NCBI GenBank assembly: GCA_000787465.1
Contig: JSYX01000786.1
Coordinates: 1 to 12,926 of the forward strand
From: Thermomucor indicae-seudaticae
Taxonomy: Eukaryota; Mucoromycota; Mucoromycetes; Mucorales; Lichtheimiaceae
DNA length: 12,926 bases
Direction: 5' to 3'
Under the pieces are notes generated by a model that did no database searches, was not told the origin of the DNA, and worked only from the letters and a program-made list of their open reading frames with translations. Position 1 is the first letter of the stretch. The number at the start of each line of letters is the position of its first letter. The translations under genes and the position numbers were made by a program. Below, piece by piece: positions 1 to 8,427 of the stretch.

Positions 1-120
1 TCTGAGGGCGAATAGTGTCACCGAATTTGTTTGTACACCTGTTGGGTACATATGAATAAACTCGTCGTTGTTCCTTTCTACGCAAAGTTGGTCGACTGCT
101 GCACTGTGGTCTCAGTTCCT
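1..120. other. unassigned sequence left of the repeats
   Basis: No gene, RNA or known element is recognised here. On the minus strand one frame is open across about 85 bases to the window edge, but it shows no motif and is too short to interpret. It does not continue the LINE reading frame seen from base 382 onward, so the LINE does not resume on the far side of the repeats. It may be host sequence or another element cut by the window edge. Confidence 0.4.
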
Positions 121-219
121 GCAAGAGCCAATTCACGGCGACCATGATTTTTATGTTTTAAACCCAGTCCACCAGCAAGAGCCAATTCGAGCGACCACGC
201 TTTTTATGTTTTAAACGCA
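121..219. repeat. imperfect direct duplication, ~45 bp units, 54-bp period
   Basis: Two copies, 121-166 and 175-219, both begin GCAAGAGCCAATTC and both contain TTTTTATGTTTTAAAC. They differ by a few substitutions and one indel (about 85-90% identical by eye). The second copy runs directly into the GC-rich block that begins at about 222. The unit has no coding potential that I recognise. It may be a local tandem duplication or subterminal repeats of a mobile element lying to the left. Confidence 0.75.
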
Positions 220-221
220 GT

Positions 222-381
222 AGTCTACTGGGTCGACGGTCGGTCTAGTCGGTCGGTCTAAGAAGTCGGTCGGCCGACGGTCTCGACCGGCCGACCGAGG
301 GCCGTCGGTCCAAAAGGTCGGCCCCCTAAACTTCCGACCGACGGCCGACCGACCCTGTCGGCCCGGTCTTAACACCCCTAG
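222..381. repeat. GC-rich GGTCGG/CCGACC low-complexity palindromic block
   Basis: About 160 bases built from variants of GGTCGGTC and its complement, so the block can fold on itself. One example is GGCCGAC paired with GTCGGCC around a 7-base loop, near its right end. It begins with the small palindrome CAGTAGTCTACTG and ends ACACCCCTAG exactly where the LINE coding sequence starts. The ending resembles termini of hAT or Helitron-type elements (TAGGGGTG-like end; CTAG after a hairpin). I found no matching second end or target duplication, so the class is unproven. One reading frame of the LINE runs on through it by chance; that extension is not protein. Confidence 0.6.
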
Positions 382-1372
382 TAATGAGGTACTGGAGTCG
401 TCCGAAGAGAGGAGCTGGCGGCGTTGCCGTTGTAAGGAGTCCAATTCAAAACGACGCTCGCGGGCCCACTTCTGCCCGAAGGAAACGCCCAGTTGCTTGA
501 CAATAAGTTTCAGTTTGTCCCAAAGATCTTGCGGGGATAAGGACGGGTCCAAGGTAGCGTGAGCCATATCAAACAAGCGAACAAGTTCAGTACAAAAGGA
601 ATCGTCTTGTAAATGACAAGGATGTAGGCGCCAAAAACCTTGGCCCGGAAGGTTGGGTAGGGGGATGGAGACTGTCAACAGGCAATGAACCGTCCAAGAA
701 GGGTTGAGGTAATCAAGGTTGGATGGCAAGTTGGAAACCCGCGGGAGGCCAAAATGTAATCAATACAAGAGCGAGACGAGCCGTTGCGGATGAAAGTCCG
801 CTCAGCTGGTGCGGAATGAGGCGTGATGCAGTCATTACACGATTGACCTAGAATAGTACGCCAGCGGGAAGGAAAACCGCCGCGTCGATGCAGCCGGAGA
901 TTAAAGTCACCTAAGAAAATACAACGATCAGAAAAGGCAGAGCCACAAATGGATGACCACGACTGGCACAATTGCCGGTAAAAGGAGTGCCGTTCGCGTG
1001 CCTGTGCTGGGCCATAAATACAGATGACTAGGAAAGGTTCGATGTAATGGTTCAGATGAGAAATACGAGTGACTAAGGCACGTCCGTTCAGGAAGGATTG
1101 TACTTGATCGCAGGAGAGTTGTTAGTTGAAGCAGACTAGACCACAGTGTTCAGACAAGAGGTGTTGGTCAGTCTGAAAGAGGAGAGTGAGAGAAGGGCGT
1201 TGATCTTCACGAATGTGATGTTCTTGTAATGCTAATAACGAAAGAGCAGGGGTCAGGTTTGTGCGAAGGTGACGAATCAGCAGATGTTTTGATTGGTTTG
1301 TGGAGGGCGATAGAGAGATTGGAGGCCTCTCACATTGAGAGTGCCGGTGCGAAGATTATGAGGCGGACTCAT
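382..1372 (-). pseudogene. LINE ORF2 remnant: EEP endonuclease domain only
   Basis: ATG at 1372-1370. Motifs in order on the minus strand are TLNVRGL near the start (conserved Asn), LLALQEHH (catalytic Glu), SFLNGRALVTRISH, IYGPAQARERHSFY, FLGDFNLRL (Asp/Asn pair), SCIDYIL, and then WTVHCLLTV where a Ser-Asp-His triad is expected. Only the His is kept there, so the active site is damaged. The linker LPGQGFWRLHP follows, and coding signal ends near 382. Lesions include a TGA at 1279-1277, a frameshift near 1260, a TAA near 1120 and a frameshift near 735. Intact endonucleases of this family nick target DNA for target-primed reverse transcription. The reverse transcriptase and any downstream domains are absent. 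Confidence 0.87.
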
Positions 1373-1374
1373 TA
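1370..1374 (-). promoter_or_regulatory. overlapping TAATG stop/start between LINE ORF1 and ORF2
   Basis: On the minus strand the ORF1 stop TAA and the ORF2 start ATG share one A (TAATG). Overlapping stop/start junctions are known in some non-LTR retrotransposons, where ORF2 is translated by termination-coupled reinitiation. Here the overlap is read directly from the sequence, and TLNVRGL follows 11 codons after the ATG, which supports this start. That it worked by coupled reinitiation is inference. Confidence 0.75.
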
Positions 1375-2697
1375 CAGATCCAGGCGACTGGGAGGACGAC
1401 TAAGCCCGCCAGAGGAAGTACGGACTCCAGGGCGCGAAGGAGCTGCAGAGAGAACAGGTGAGTCGAAGAGAGGAGGGGATGAGGAGGTACGCTGCAGACG
1501 TGGTGTATCTCCAGCTAAGTCATCGTCGGAAACCGTAGAAGGGGAGATAGATGAGAACTGCCTATCGCGATAACGCTCATATTCCGCCATATCGCGAGCC
1601 CAATCATCATCCAATACCGAAGGCGAGGGGCTCGTGCGTGGGGAGGACAAGGACGACGAGCTCGAAGAAACGACTAGGGAGGACTCACGAAGTCCCACTG
1701 GAGCATGGATACCGTCGGCAAGAGAGACACCCTGGGCGTGGTCGGCCATGTGGGTATCATCATCCGGGGACGAGGAAGTGTGAGCTGATAAGACAGGGGC
1801 AGTTGCAGGCTGGGATGGTACTTCCTCAGAAAGAAAGGATGAAGGTTTTGGCGGAGCCTGGGCGGACTCATCAAGGTGAAGGGGGGCAGCGAATGTCGTC
1901 TGCAGATGGGTGGGAGAGACCACCACAGTCCCGGCATCGAGGTGTGGGACGGCGGTTGCGTTCCAGGAGACAGGGGCAAAGACGACGATAATGGCCCTCG
2001 GTACGGCAATAGGAACAAAAAGCAGGCATACCTTTGACTCGCATCTCGCAAGACGTGTTGAAAGGGTCGGGGAGATCCAGGTGATGACGAAAAGTAGGCG
2101 GTTGCTCGAAAAGAGAAATATCCACAAAAGCCGTGGCTTGACCACGAAAGACATTGTTCTTGCTGGTGAGATAAGCACGAATCTGGACAACTTTTCCATA
2201 TTCAGACAGGGAGAGCCGAATGGGTTCAGCAAGTGAAGAAGGGCGACAGACGGGCAAGCCGTAAAGATTAATCTTGACCAGGTTACAGTCGGGGTCGAGG
2301 CGGGTAAAGCGAGGATGCGTTCAGCCTTGACAACGATGCCTTCAGTGAGGGCTTTGGTCTTCTGTTCAGGAGAGTCAAAAAGGACCTCGGCTAAGAGGTG
2401 TTTGTCGCGAGTGCGACGAGTCGCCAGAGAGATCACCGGACCTAGTTGTTCTACAAGAATGTCTTTGAGTGTCGCAGCGTTACAGAGATCCCTGACATTG
2501 AAGATGACACTGACGGGATTGAGGGAGCGAGCGAGGACAAGCATGACTGGGTCTCGATTCAAGACTTTGTCGTAGCCGGGTGCAGAATATAGGATTACAG
2601 ATATATTGTCTGACTGCTGGACAGACTGTCTCGCTGCAGAAGCATAGTCCCTGTGAGATGAGGAACCAAGATGAGGTGGTGGTGAATTGGGTGGCAT
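1372..2697 (-). pseudogene. LINE ORF1, gag-like nucleic-acid-binding protein (frameshifted)
   Basis: The ORF starts at the ATG complementary to 2695-2697. It appears as one uninterrupted 441-codon frame, but the middle of that frame is not the real protein. From about 2283 to about 1875 the coding signal lies in a neighbouring frame, which reads LVKINLYGLPVC and then two zinc knuckles, CSYCRTEGHYRRLC (CX2CX4HX4C) and CRDCGGLSHPSADDIRC. The Ser/Pro/Asp-rich tail then returns to the first frame. Two compensating indels therefore separate it from a working ORF1. ORF1 proteins of this type bind the element's RNA in the retrotransposition particle. The stop codon TAA (1374-1372) overlaps the ORF2 start. 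Confidence 0.85.
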
Positions 2698-2916
2698 CCA
2701 AGGGAAAACGAATGGGACAGAAGTGATGGAAGAAACTGATCATTATATCGAGAGTATCGGTTTATCGAATTCACACTCCGCTAGCACTGAGTAGCGGTAC
2801 AACACAACGCTGTCGTTAAGACATGGATCGCGATGATAAAGGATCATAATTGATATGTCTGTTGCTGGTATCAATGCTTATCAACCTTGATGTAACTTAG
2901 ATGAGCAGGTTTTCCC
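2698..2916. other. spacer between LINE and DNA-transposon fragment
   Basis: It contains the probable untranslated 5' end of the LINE (to about 2750) and then AT-rich sequence without a recognisable gene. GATAAAGGATCATAATTG and nearby text show no motif I can name. Confidence 0.5.
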
Positions 2917-2955
2917 TACAGTAGTTTGATAGATGAGATAATGGAACGCAATGAA

Positions 2956-2963
2956 TATAAAAG
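2956..2963 (+). promoter_or_regulatory. TATA box of the transposase remnant
   Basis: TATAAAAG, 71 bases upstream (T to A) of the ATG at 3027. A pyrimidine-rich leader (CCTCCCTCTTTATC and similar) lies between them. This is typical fungal core-promoter spacing. Confidence 0.5.
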
Positions 2964-3026
2964 CGTGATCTCTATTCATAATAGTATCCTCCCTCTTTAT
3001 CTTCGTTTATTTCGTCTTATTCTTCC

Positions 3027-3286
3027 ATGTCGTCACAGACAAAAGAAACGCGAAGCAGTCTCACTAACCGCCAAAAACTTGCCATTTGCAAGGAACGAGC
3101 CAAGACAAAACGCAGTCAGCGTGCGCTTCCTCAGTGGCCCAAGGAACAGTTTAAGCTCGACAAGGCGCCAAGTCTGCGACTATCTCGGAGACACTGAAGG
3201 ATGAAGCAAAATACATGGCAATGACAGATGAGGAGCTTGATGCCAAGAGAATAAAACCTTGTACTCTTCCAGACTTAGAGAAGGCC
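3027..3286 (+). pseudogene. pogo/CENP-B-like transposase, N-terminal DNA-binding part (frameshifted, truncated)
   Basis: From ATG 3027 the frame reads a helix-turn-helix of the CENP-B N-terminal / pogo type: SSLTNRQKLAICKERAK, then LPQWPKEQFKLDKAPS. It then shifts frame near 3173 (apparent loss of one base) and continues ISETLKDEAKYMAMTDEELD, AKRIKPCTLPDLEKA. The spacing (basic N terminus, FKLDKAPS, a predicted ISxxLK recognition helix, then TDEELDAKR and a 'P-LEKAL' entry to a second helix-turn-helix) is that of the family's DNA-binding region. Without the shift the first frame ends at TGA 3195-3197. The rest, including the DDE nuclease, is missing. Function in an intact copy: binding the terminal repeats to start cut-and-paste transposition. 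Confidence 0.8.
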
Positions 3287-3303
3287 TAAGATTCCGAAAA
3301 AGT

Positions 3304-3420
3304 AGAGCACAGCAGAGTCAGAGCCGGATCTGCTCTGTTCTGGTTTTGGGAGAGCCAGATCTGGTTCTGCTCCGGTTTTTGGAAAGCGAGATCTGTTTCT
3401 GCTCTGGTTCTGCTCTGATA
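3304..3420. repeat. low-complexity TCTGCTCTGGTT block
   Basis: About 117 bases made of variants of TCTGGTTCTGCTC and AGATCTGG (for example CCAGATCTGG and CTCTGGTTCTGCTCTG). It abuts the break point of the transposase fragment. It is similar in style, but not in sequence, to the blocks at 222-381, 7572-7680 and 8437-8588. Open frames across it on both strands are by-products of the repeat. Confidence 0.65.
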
Positions 3421-5998
3421 CAATGCCATTGTTATTATCGCTACAAAGAAATGTGGAAAAGTGTCAAAACCAGAAGAATAACCCGGTGAAAAAGTCGACG
3501 GCCATGGTTGGACCTCGGACATCTAGGGCCAAGCAGGTAGCCTTCTTGTTAATTTGTTTTTGCTTCAATGGCTATGGATCTGCATTCAGCGTGTTGTGGA
3601 CATTAGAAATGATGACGTACGCGTGCTGTTGGCAAGATCGGGATCTTTTGGAAACTAGGAATATCAGCCTCAGCATCAGCATAAGCCAAGAGCGACAGCT
3701 TTATACTCCTCGCCGTATGAAGCAACGACCCAGGTTTATCGGCCACCGTTGCATGAATCGTAGTTGGTGTGGATGGAGGTCGTTTTCAGAACGTGGACTG
3801 ATATCCTGTGGAGTGCGGCTGCTGCTACCAGCTTGGAGCAATTATGGAAGAGACGAATATCCACTGCCATGCGACCATTGTCTTGCTAGCGTTAGGCGTG
3901 TTTGAACGGTAACGCTTTCAGGGTCACATTTGGGGTTACGCTTCTCCATTTCTGTTAACCTCATTTTTTGTCATTGAGAGTAATAATACCCTGCAATCCG
4001 CGGTCATTGCCGGGCAAAGATTAATTAATGCTGTAAAAAAGACATACCAACAGCACTGTCAGCAGGCGTATCCCATGGCCAATATTCAATCACATCTCTG
4101 TACATCTCTTGGCGTTGTCGGACCCCATAATTCCTCGCTTTTGATCCGGCTCTTTCAGACATCGGCATGGAGAGCTGTGAGTTACGGTCGCTGCCGACGA
4201 GAACGACGCTGTTCTATCAGAAAAGAGAAAAACGGCAATGGGAAGGTAACATAACGGTCACCCGCTTCATGACATACACGTGCAACAACAACGAGCTTTG
4301 TCTGCTTGATACATCACGATGCTTATCCATTCGGAATCAATTCCAACCGTTGGTACCACTTAGCCTTTGCCCCGTACATGAGATCAGGCAATTAGATGGA
4401 CCGAATTGTTTTCGAACAGGAGTACGCAAAACCTTCAGTACCACATCGTTATCAATGCGGCAACAGACCCTCCGTCGCGTTAGCCAAAAGTTTCGATTTC
4501 TCGCTTCATCTGCGAAATTGCAAACGGTCTTGACATCTCACGTCGCTTCGGCTGGCTCTTGCCATCTTGTGTGCCGGTGTGCAAGTGGAAACGAAAGCAC
4601 TTAAACAGGCAACGGTTGCCAATGAGAGCACAAGGCTGAATGCTGAAAGATGTTACTTAGTTTGAACAGAAAAGGACAGCGCAAGATCACGGCAACAAGG
4701 AAACGCGAACATCGTTTGTTGCTAGAAATCAGGTCGGCATATTTAGATGTCTCGAGGTAAGATTACAGTCTGGTTTAAGTGGAGGATATAATTAATACGT
4801 GGATAAAGGCCTCAATAAACATGAGGCTTGTAGAGTATATATCAGGAATGCACAATACGCAAGAAAGAAGGAAGCATAGTTGGGAATTGTGCATTATCCA
4901 TCATGAATGTGCAATATATGCTTAGCGTGTGCTTCACATTATATCGGACACAAAAAAACAACAGTACTAACGGCAATAATGTAACGGGCGCCTAATAAAA
5001 GTTCCTTTATCCAAGGAGTCTTTGGCCTACGAGCTATATTAGTTACCTTTAGCACGTGCTTCTTTCCTGAACCAGGCGGGATTACGACACAGTGTACCCA
5101 ATGAAAGAGGTCATGATATAACTTGTACTCTGCGTCCATCGTACACGTATTGGCCAAGAAAGCACCATTGTCGTCTGCTTGAAAATAATGATGATATCTT
5201 TTTTACTGTGACCTTTTTTGACCTCGAAGAGTGAAAGTAATGTACAAGTAATCGTATGACGAGGTTATCATTCATATGTCAACGGCTATTCCTTGTAAAG
5301 GTGTATGTCTAACCAATTAATTAACAGCTTATACGTGGATAACGGGAAGTAACGAGTCAATTGCCTAAGCCGTTTACACAGCAAAAAAGACACTCTTGAA
5401 TTGTTCCGGGCACAAGTCAAGTCTTCTCGTGAATAAGAACGCTGGGAGCATTTTTATACTGCGTTCTGAGAATAGCGTTGTGCAATATTTACGTGAAGCA
5501 GGTCGAAATGCGGTGATAACCGGAGGGAGCACCCGAAGGATACGGTGTGTGTTACTCAGTTCTGGGTGCCTCGATTATTGGACAAATATTGTGTAGAATG
5601 GACGTACCGATTGTGCTGTCAATGCATCAGTCAGAAATCAAAGATGTGTGACCATAACAAAACATAAGACGATGTAAACCGCATTCCACAGTAGCCTCCG
5701 AAGGTCATCCAAGCATGCATTTGACTCTAATTCAGCAAAAGCCTCTCCGTTATCTCATCTCTGTGGCGGCAGGCATAACTATCCCGAGATCCGCCAAAAA
5801 TGCGAGTCCCTTTGTTGCGATTGGCACCAAAATATTTACAGAGGAATGATTGCAGGCCGTTAATAAAATAAAGGGAATCGCTCTATGATAAACACTAGCG
5901 GATTCTATCAGCAGCCTTTGCCTTGTCCGTGCAATTCGTGGGACTATGGATATGTAGTGTTAAATAAAGGCGAAATTCTCTAACTTTTCACGAATGAA
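3421..5998. other. gene-poor stretch, no recognised gene
   Basis: No known protein family, tRNA or rRNA was recognised. Open frames of moderate length occur on the plus strand at 3423-3905 (160 codons), 4167-4604 (145 codons) and 5396-5596, and on the minus strand at 5157-4939. None has a motif I can name. In 4160-4680 more than one plus-strand frame gives protein-like composition between stops (for example AGVQVETKALKQATVANEST), which could reflect an old, decayed gene or transposon. TATATAA-like and AT-rich tracts are common. I would not call a gene here without expression or homology data. Confidence 0.45.
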
Positions 5999-6071
5999 TA
6001 CACTCCCCGCTCGCTGTAGTGATCAGCCCTGGAAAACCGAAAAGTGATCACTACATAAATTAATCAGTGTA
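5999..6071. repeat. interrupted perfect inverted repeat (6 + 11 bp per arm)
   Basis: The left arm is TACACT at 5999-6004, ten unmatched bases, then TGTAGTGATCA at 6015-6025. The right arm is TGATCACTACA at 6045-6055, ten unmatched bases, then AGTGTA at 6066-6071. The arms are exact reverse complements at mirror positions around a 19-base centre. It could be a two-part protein-binding site, a tiny hairpin element, or a folded RNA feature. No gene start is recognised next to it. Confidence 0.7.
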
Positions 6072-7132
6072 CGTAATACATCATCGTTTAATGATTTCAT
6101 AGCCTTCACAAGAGAAGGCGTGCTTCTTTAATGGTCGCTAATTATCACAGATGAACGTTTTGCTCGTCACTATAAAGTGTTGAGGAAGATTATGGAATAG
6201 CATTTTAGCAATTATTTCAGATCGAGAAAGCATTGTCGAATGGGCTTGGTAACTGGAGCACGTAGGGAAGGTTGTACAGTGGTTACGATCGCTGTTACCC
6301 TTGATGATGAGCAGCAAGGGTTGCATGCTGTCCGCTCCATTTGAGATAGATCGTGGATTGAGAAATGAATAAAACACAAAGGGAAAGATAGGTCCTGTGA
6401 TATTGGGAATTATTGTAGAAAAATGGAGAGAGACGGACAATCTATCATAACTAATTGCTGGTGTTTTTATATAACTTTTGGATGTCTGGGATGGGCTGTT
6501 CGTAGAGAACCAATCGTGATTGAACGATCATTGCGTGCTCTTCAAGACTTCTTGGTAGAGAAGGTCGATTGGGTCTAGATGACTCTAATATTGCTTCGTC
6601 TTAAACATGTCTATTGAGGGACGAGGATCAATGCACATTTGTTGTCGGAGAAGTTTAGTTCCTTTCCATTGTTACCATTGTTCCGTTATGATGTTGATGG
6701 GAGCAACCGTACATTATACTTTTGTAGGCTTTATGCCTAATCAATCATCCGTTCCATGTTGTTTAACCGATATGTTGGTTTACCACACCATTGACCAGGT
6801 TGATAATGATGTCCTGACTGGCGGAGATGAAGGCACAGTAATACCTTTGTTGCTGAATCCCCTTGTGCTAATTCTTTTTGAAGATAAGAGCAATGAAGAC
6901 CTTCAGGATCCAGTTCTGGAAGAAGGTGATCAATGTGACAACAGTGGACCGAAAGCGGTTGCTGTCAGAAGTTTTACGCATGTGTCAAATTAAGGATGCG
7001 CTAGATCTAGAATTAATCCGTCTCTTCAAGAAAAAACTTTCTGAAATGCAGTCAGCAGAATCCAAGGAAGTCGAGCAGTCGAAAAAAAACCACACGCCAT
7101 TTTATAAAATGGAGCCACAGCCAACACTTTGA
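6072..7132. other. unassigned region with possible 3' end of an unknown plus-strand gene
   Basis: Plus-strand open frames lie at 6607-6993 (128 codons from ATG) and, overlapping in another frame, up to TGA 7130-7132. The latter reads DRKRLLSEVLRMCQIKDALD and further charged helix-like sequence. It is followed within ten bases by AATAAA (7142-7147), a possible polyadenylation signal. Further upstream a third frame reads GWAVRREPIVIERSLRALQD before a stop. Together these could be remains of one interrupted gene, or chance. A perfect 16-bp palindrome, CCATTTTATAAAATGG, lies at 7097-7112 inside the last frame. The minus-strand frame at 6440-6138 has no motif. I do not recognise a family. Confidence 0.3.
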
Positions 7133-7571
7133 TTGGCGCTCAATAAAGCAATTCCCCATCTTATAGTAATCATTGGTCACTACATGGAATTACTGATATT
7201 TCCCTGCTTACCAAAGTGGCGTATGGAAAAACGTGCTCACTAAATCGAGTAATCGCTACAGAATTATCACTACAGCGCGCATGTATTGTATTTACATCCT
7301 TGTCAATGATGTTGAGCTAGATTTTCATTATACGATTGCATCTATGCAGCCAAATATTGGACAAACAGGGCCAGAAGAGAGAACGACGACGTTGATAGAC
7401 AGTTTTAAAGGATATACCGGGTACCTTCATATATGTCATAATGGGGGACACAAAAAAGACTAAACTGTCAACTTTTTCATGCAACAAGGCAACCAAGTAT
7501 ACAGTACGAAGTGAAAACGATATTATGACCTCGGTGCAGTTTGCCACGTCTTCTGTGGCGCCACGCATTTT
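7133..7571. other. AT-rich intergenic stretch
   Basis: No gene recognised. It holds an AATAAA at 7142-7147 and ATCACTACAGCG at 7266-7277, which is an inverted copy of a 12-mer in the left arm region at 6012-6023. The short open frames on both strands carry no motif. Confidence 0.45.
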
Positions 7572-7680
7572 GAGATGCGAATATACCGGATCGGATCGGA
7601 TCGGATCAGGCACCATCAAAATCCGATCCGGCTTCTGTGCTGTCGTATCCGATCCGTATCCGGTGGATCCGTGAGATCCG
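7572..7680 (+). repeat. GGATC/GATCC low-complexity repeat, copy A
   Basis: It begins TGAGATGCGAATATACCGG, continues with a run of GGATC units, then GATCC-rich sequence of the opposite sense, and ends GGATCCGTGAGATCCG. The opposite-sense halves can pair into a hairpin. The first and last bases resemble those of the block at 8428-8597 when that block is read on the other strand, so the two are taken as members of one family in opposite orientation. Confidence 0.7.
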
Positions 7681-8427
7681 TTTTAGTAGCTGGCATAAGC
7701 AACAATTTTGCATCAAAAGTTTGCGGATTGTTCTCACGCGCCAAACATTTTATTCTAGCTACTAGTGTCGTATTTCGACATAAGATAAATCAATAAAAAC
7801 GCTTTGATTACCAAAACTAGAAAATCCAAGAAGACACAGCATTGGTCAATCGCACATTGAACAGAGATTTTAGATCTGTAATTAGGACTACAGTCTAAGC
7901 ACCGATAACAGACTCTGACACGGATCAAGGAGTTAAATCGTTTTGCTCTGTGGAATATCTCAACTAGAAAAACACTTAAACCTGAAACATTGATGCAAAG
8001 AATCCTTTTGGACTCATAGCAAGGAAAGTTCTCTGATATTGAAGAAAAAATCTGATGAATATAGACATATGAATGTGGTAAACAGAATAATAAACTGTTG
8101 CTAATGGTGCAATACCCGTGAAAAGATACTGTGGTGAGCGTACCAGACTGGGTATGTCTTACATACCAGATTGAATCAAATGCGGGGTTGCAAAACAGAT
8201 ACAACAAAGTATCCAATACCCAGCAACGGCCCGGTATCGGTGTAAAAGTTTTATTTATCTGTGACATGTATATTGACATAAAAGAATAGAAATAGTGAGA
8301 CAGAGTATTTGAACTTTCCAGAAGACAACGCATTCTCGAAAGGCTTAACTCTGTCCATTGGCTATACCATCGTTGAATATCGCAAAGAGAAATATTTCCC
8401 AACAACACGAAGCGCTGCACGCTAAAC
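7681..8427 (-). other. 221-codon open frame of unknown status between the two repeat copies
   Basis: A minus-strand frame from ATG 8420 to the stop at 7755 is open for 663 bases and lies between the two inverted GGATC repeats. Its product would be rich in Cys, Ser, Tyr and Phe (for example CIDQCC-like and RVCYRCLDCSPNYR-like stretches). It has no domain, signal peptide or transmembrane pattern that I can place. Such composition is common in translated noncoding AT-rich DNA, so a real gene is doubtful. No introns or polyadenylation signal were identified that would support it. Confidence 0.2.

Larger units (their letters stand above)
382..2697 (-). mobile_element. LINE (L1-like non-LTR retrotransposon), decayed, lacking reverse transcriptase
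   Basis: On the minus strand the order is ORF1 (gag-like, two zinc knuckles) and then ORF2 starting with an apurinic-like endonuclease (EEP), as in L1-like elements of fungi. The 5' half is present. ORF2 stops at base 382, before any reverse transcriptase motif, against the GC-rich block. LINEs usually lose their 5' end on insertion, so this 3' loss points to a later deletion or insertion. Both ORFs carry frameshifts and ORF2 carries in-frame stops, so the copy is dead. The untranslated 5' end may extend to about 2750. No target-site duplication or poly-A tail is visible because the 3' end is missing. Confidence 0.88.
2917..3286 (+). mobile_element. pogo/CENP-B-like DNA transposon, left-end fragment
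   Basis: TACAGTAG at 2917-2924 fits the TA target site plus CAGTA-type terminus of pogo/Fot1 elements of the Tc1/mariner superfamily. About 37 bases inward lies a TATA box (2956-2963), and 64 bases after that the transposase ATG. The transposase similarity stops abruptly at about 3286, right before a low-complexity block. The DDE catalytic domain and the right terminal repeat are not found in the window. The left terminus is assigned from its similarity to the family's usual ends and from position only; the transposase identity rests on the protein motifs. Confidence 0.65.

Noticed and set aside
211..381. apparent C-terminal extension of LINE ORF2 (Arg/Pro/Asp-rich)
   Set aside because: This is translation of the GGTCGG low-complexity block and has no reverse transcriptase similarity.
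1229..2575. plus-strand frames of 86-146 codons over the LINE
   Set aside because: Complement of the LINE ORFs; Arg/Gly-rich composition mirrors the Ser/Pro-rich minus-strand frame, and no motif is present.
4795..5342. exact 12-base direct repeat ATACGTGGATAA at 4795 and 5331 as a possible target-site duplication
   Set aside because: A few 12-base matches are expected by chance in a 13-kb window, and nothing element-like lies at the borders.
7097..7112. 16-base perfect palindrome CCATTTTATAAAATGG as a regulatory site
   Set aside because: AT-rich palindromes of this size arise readily, and it lies within an unverified frame; no second copy was seen.
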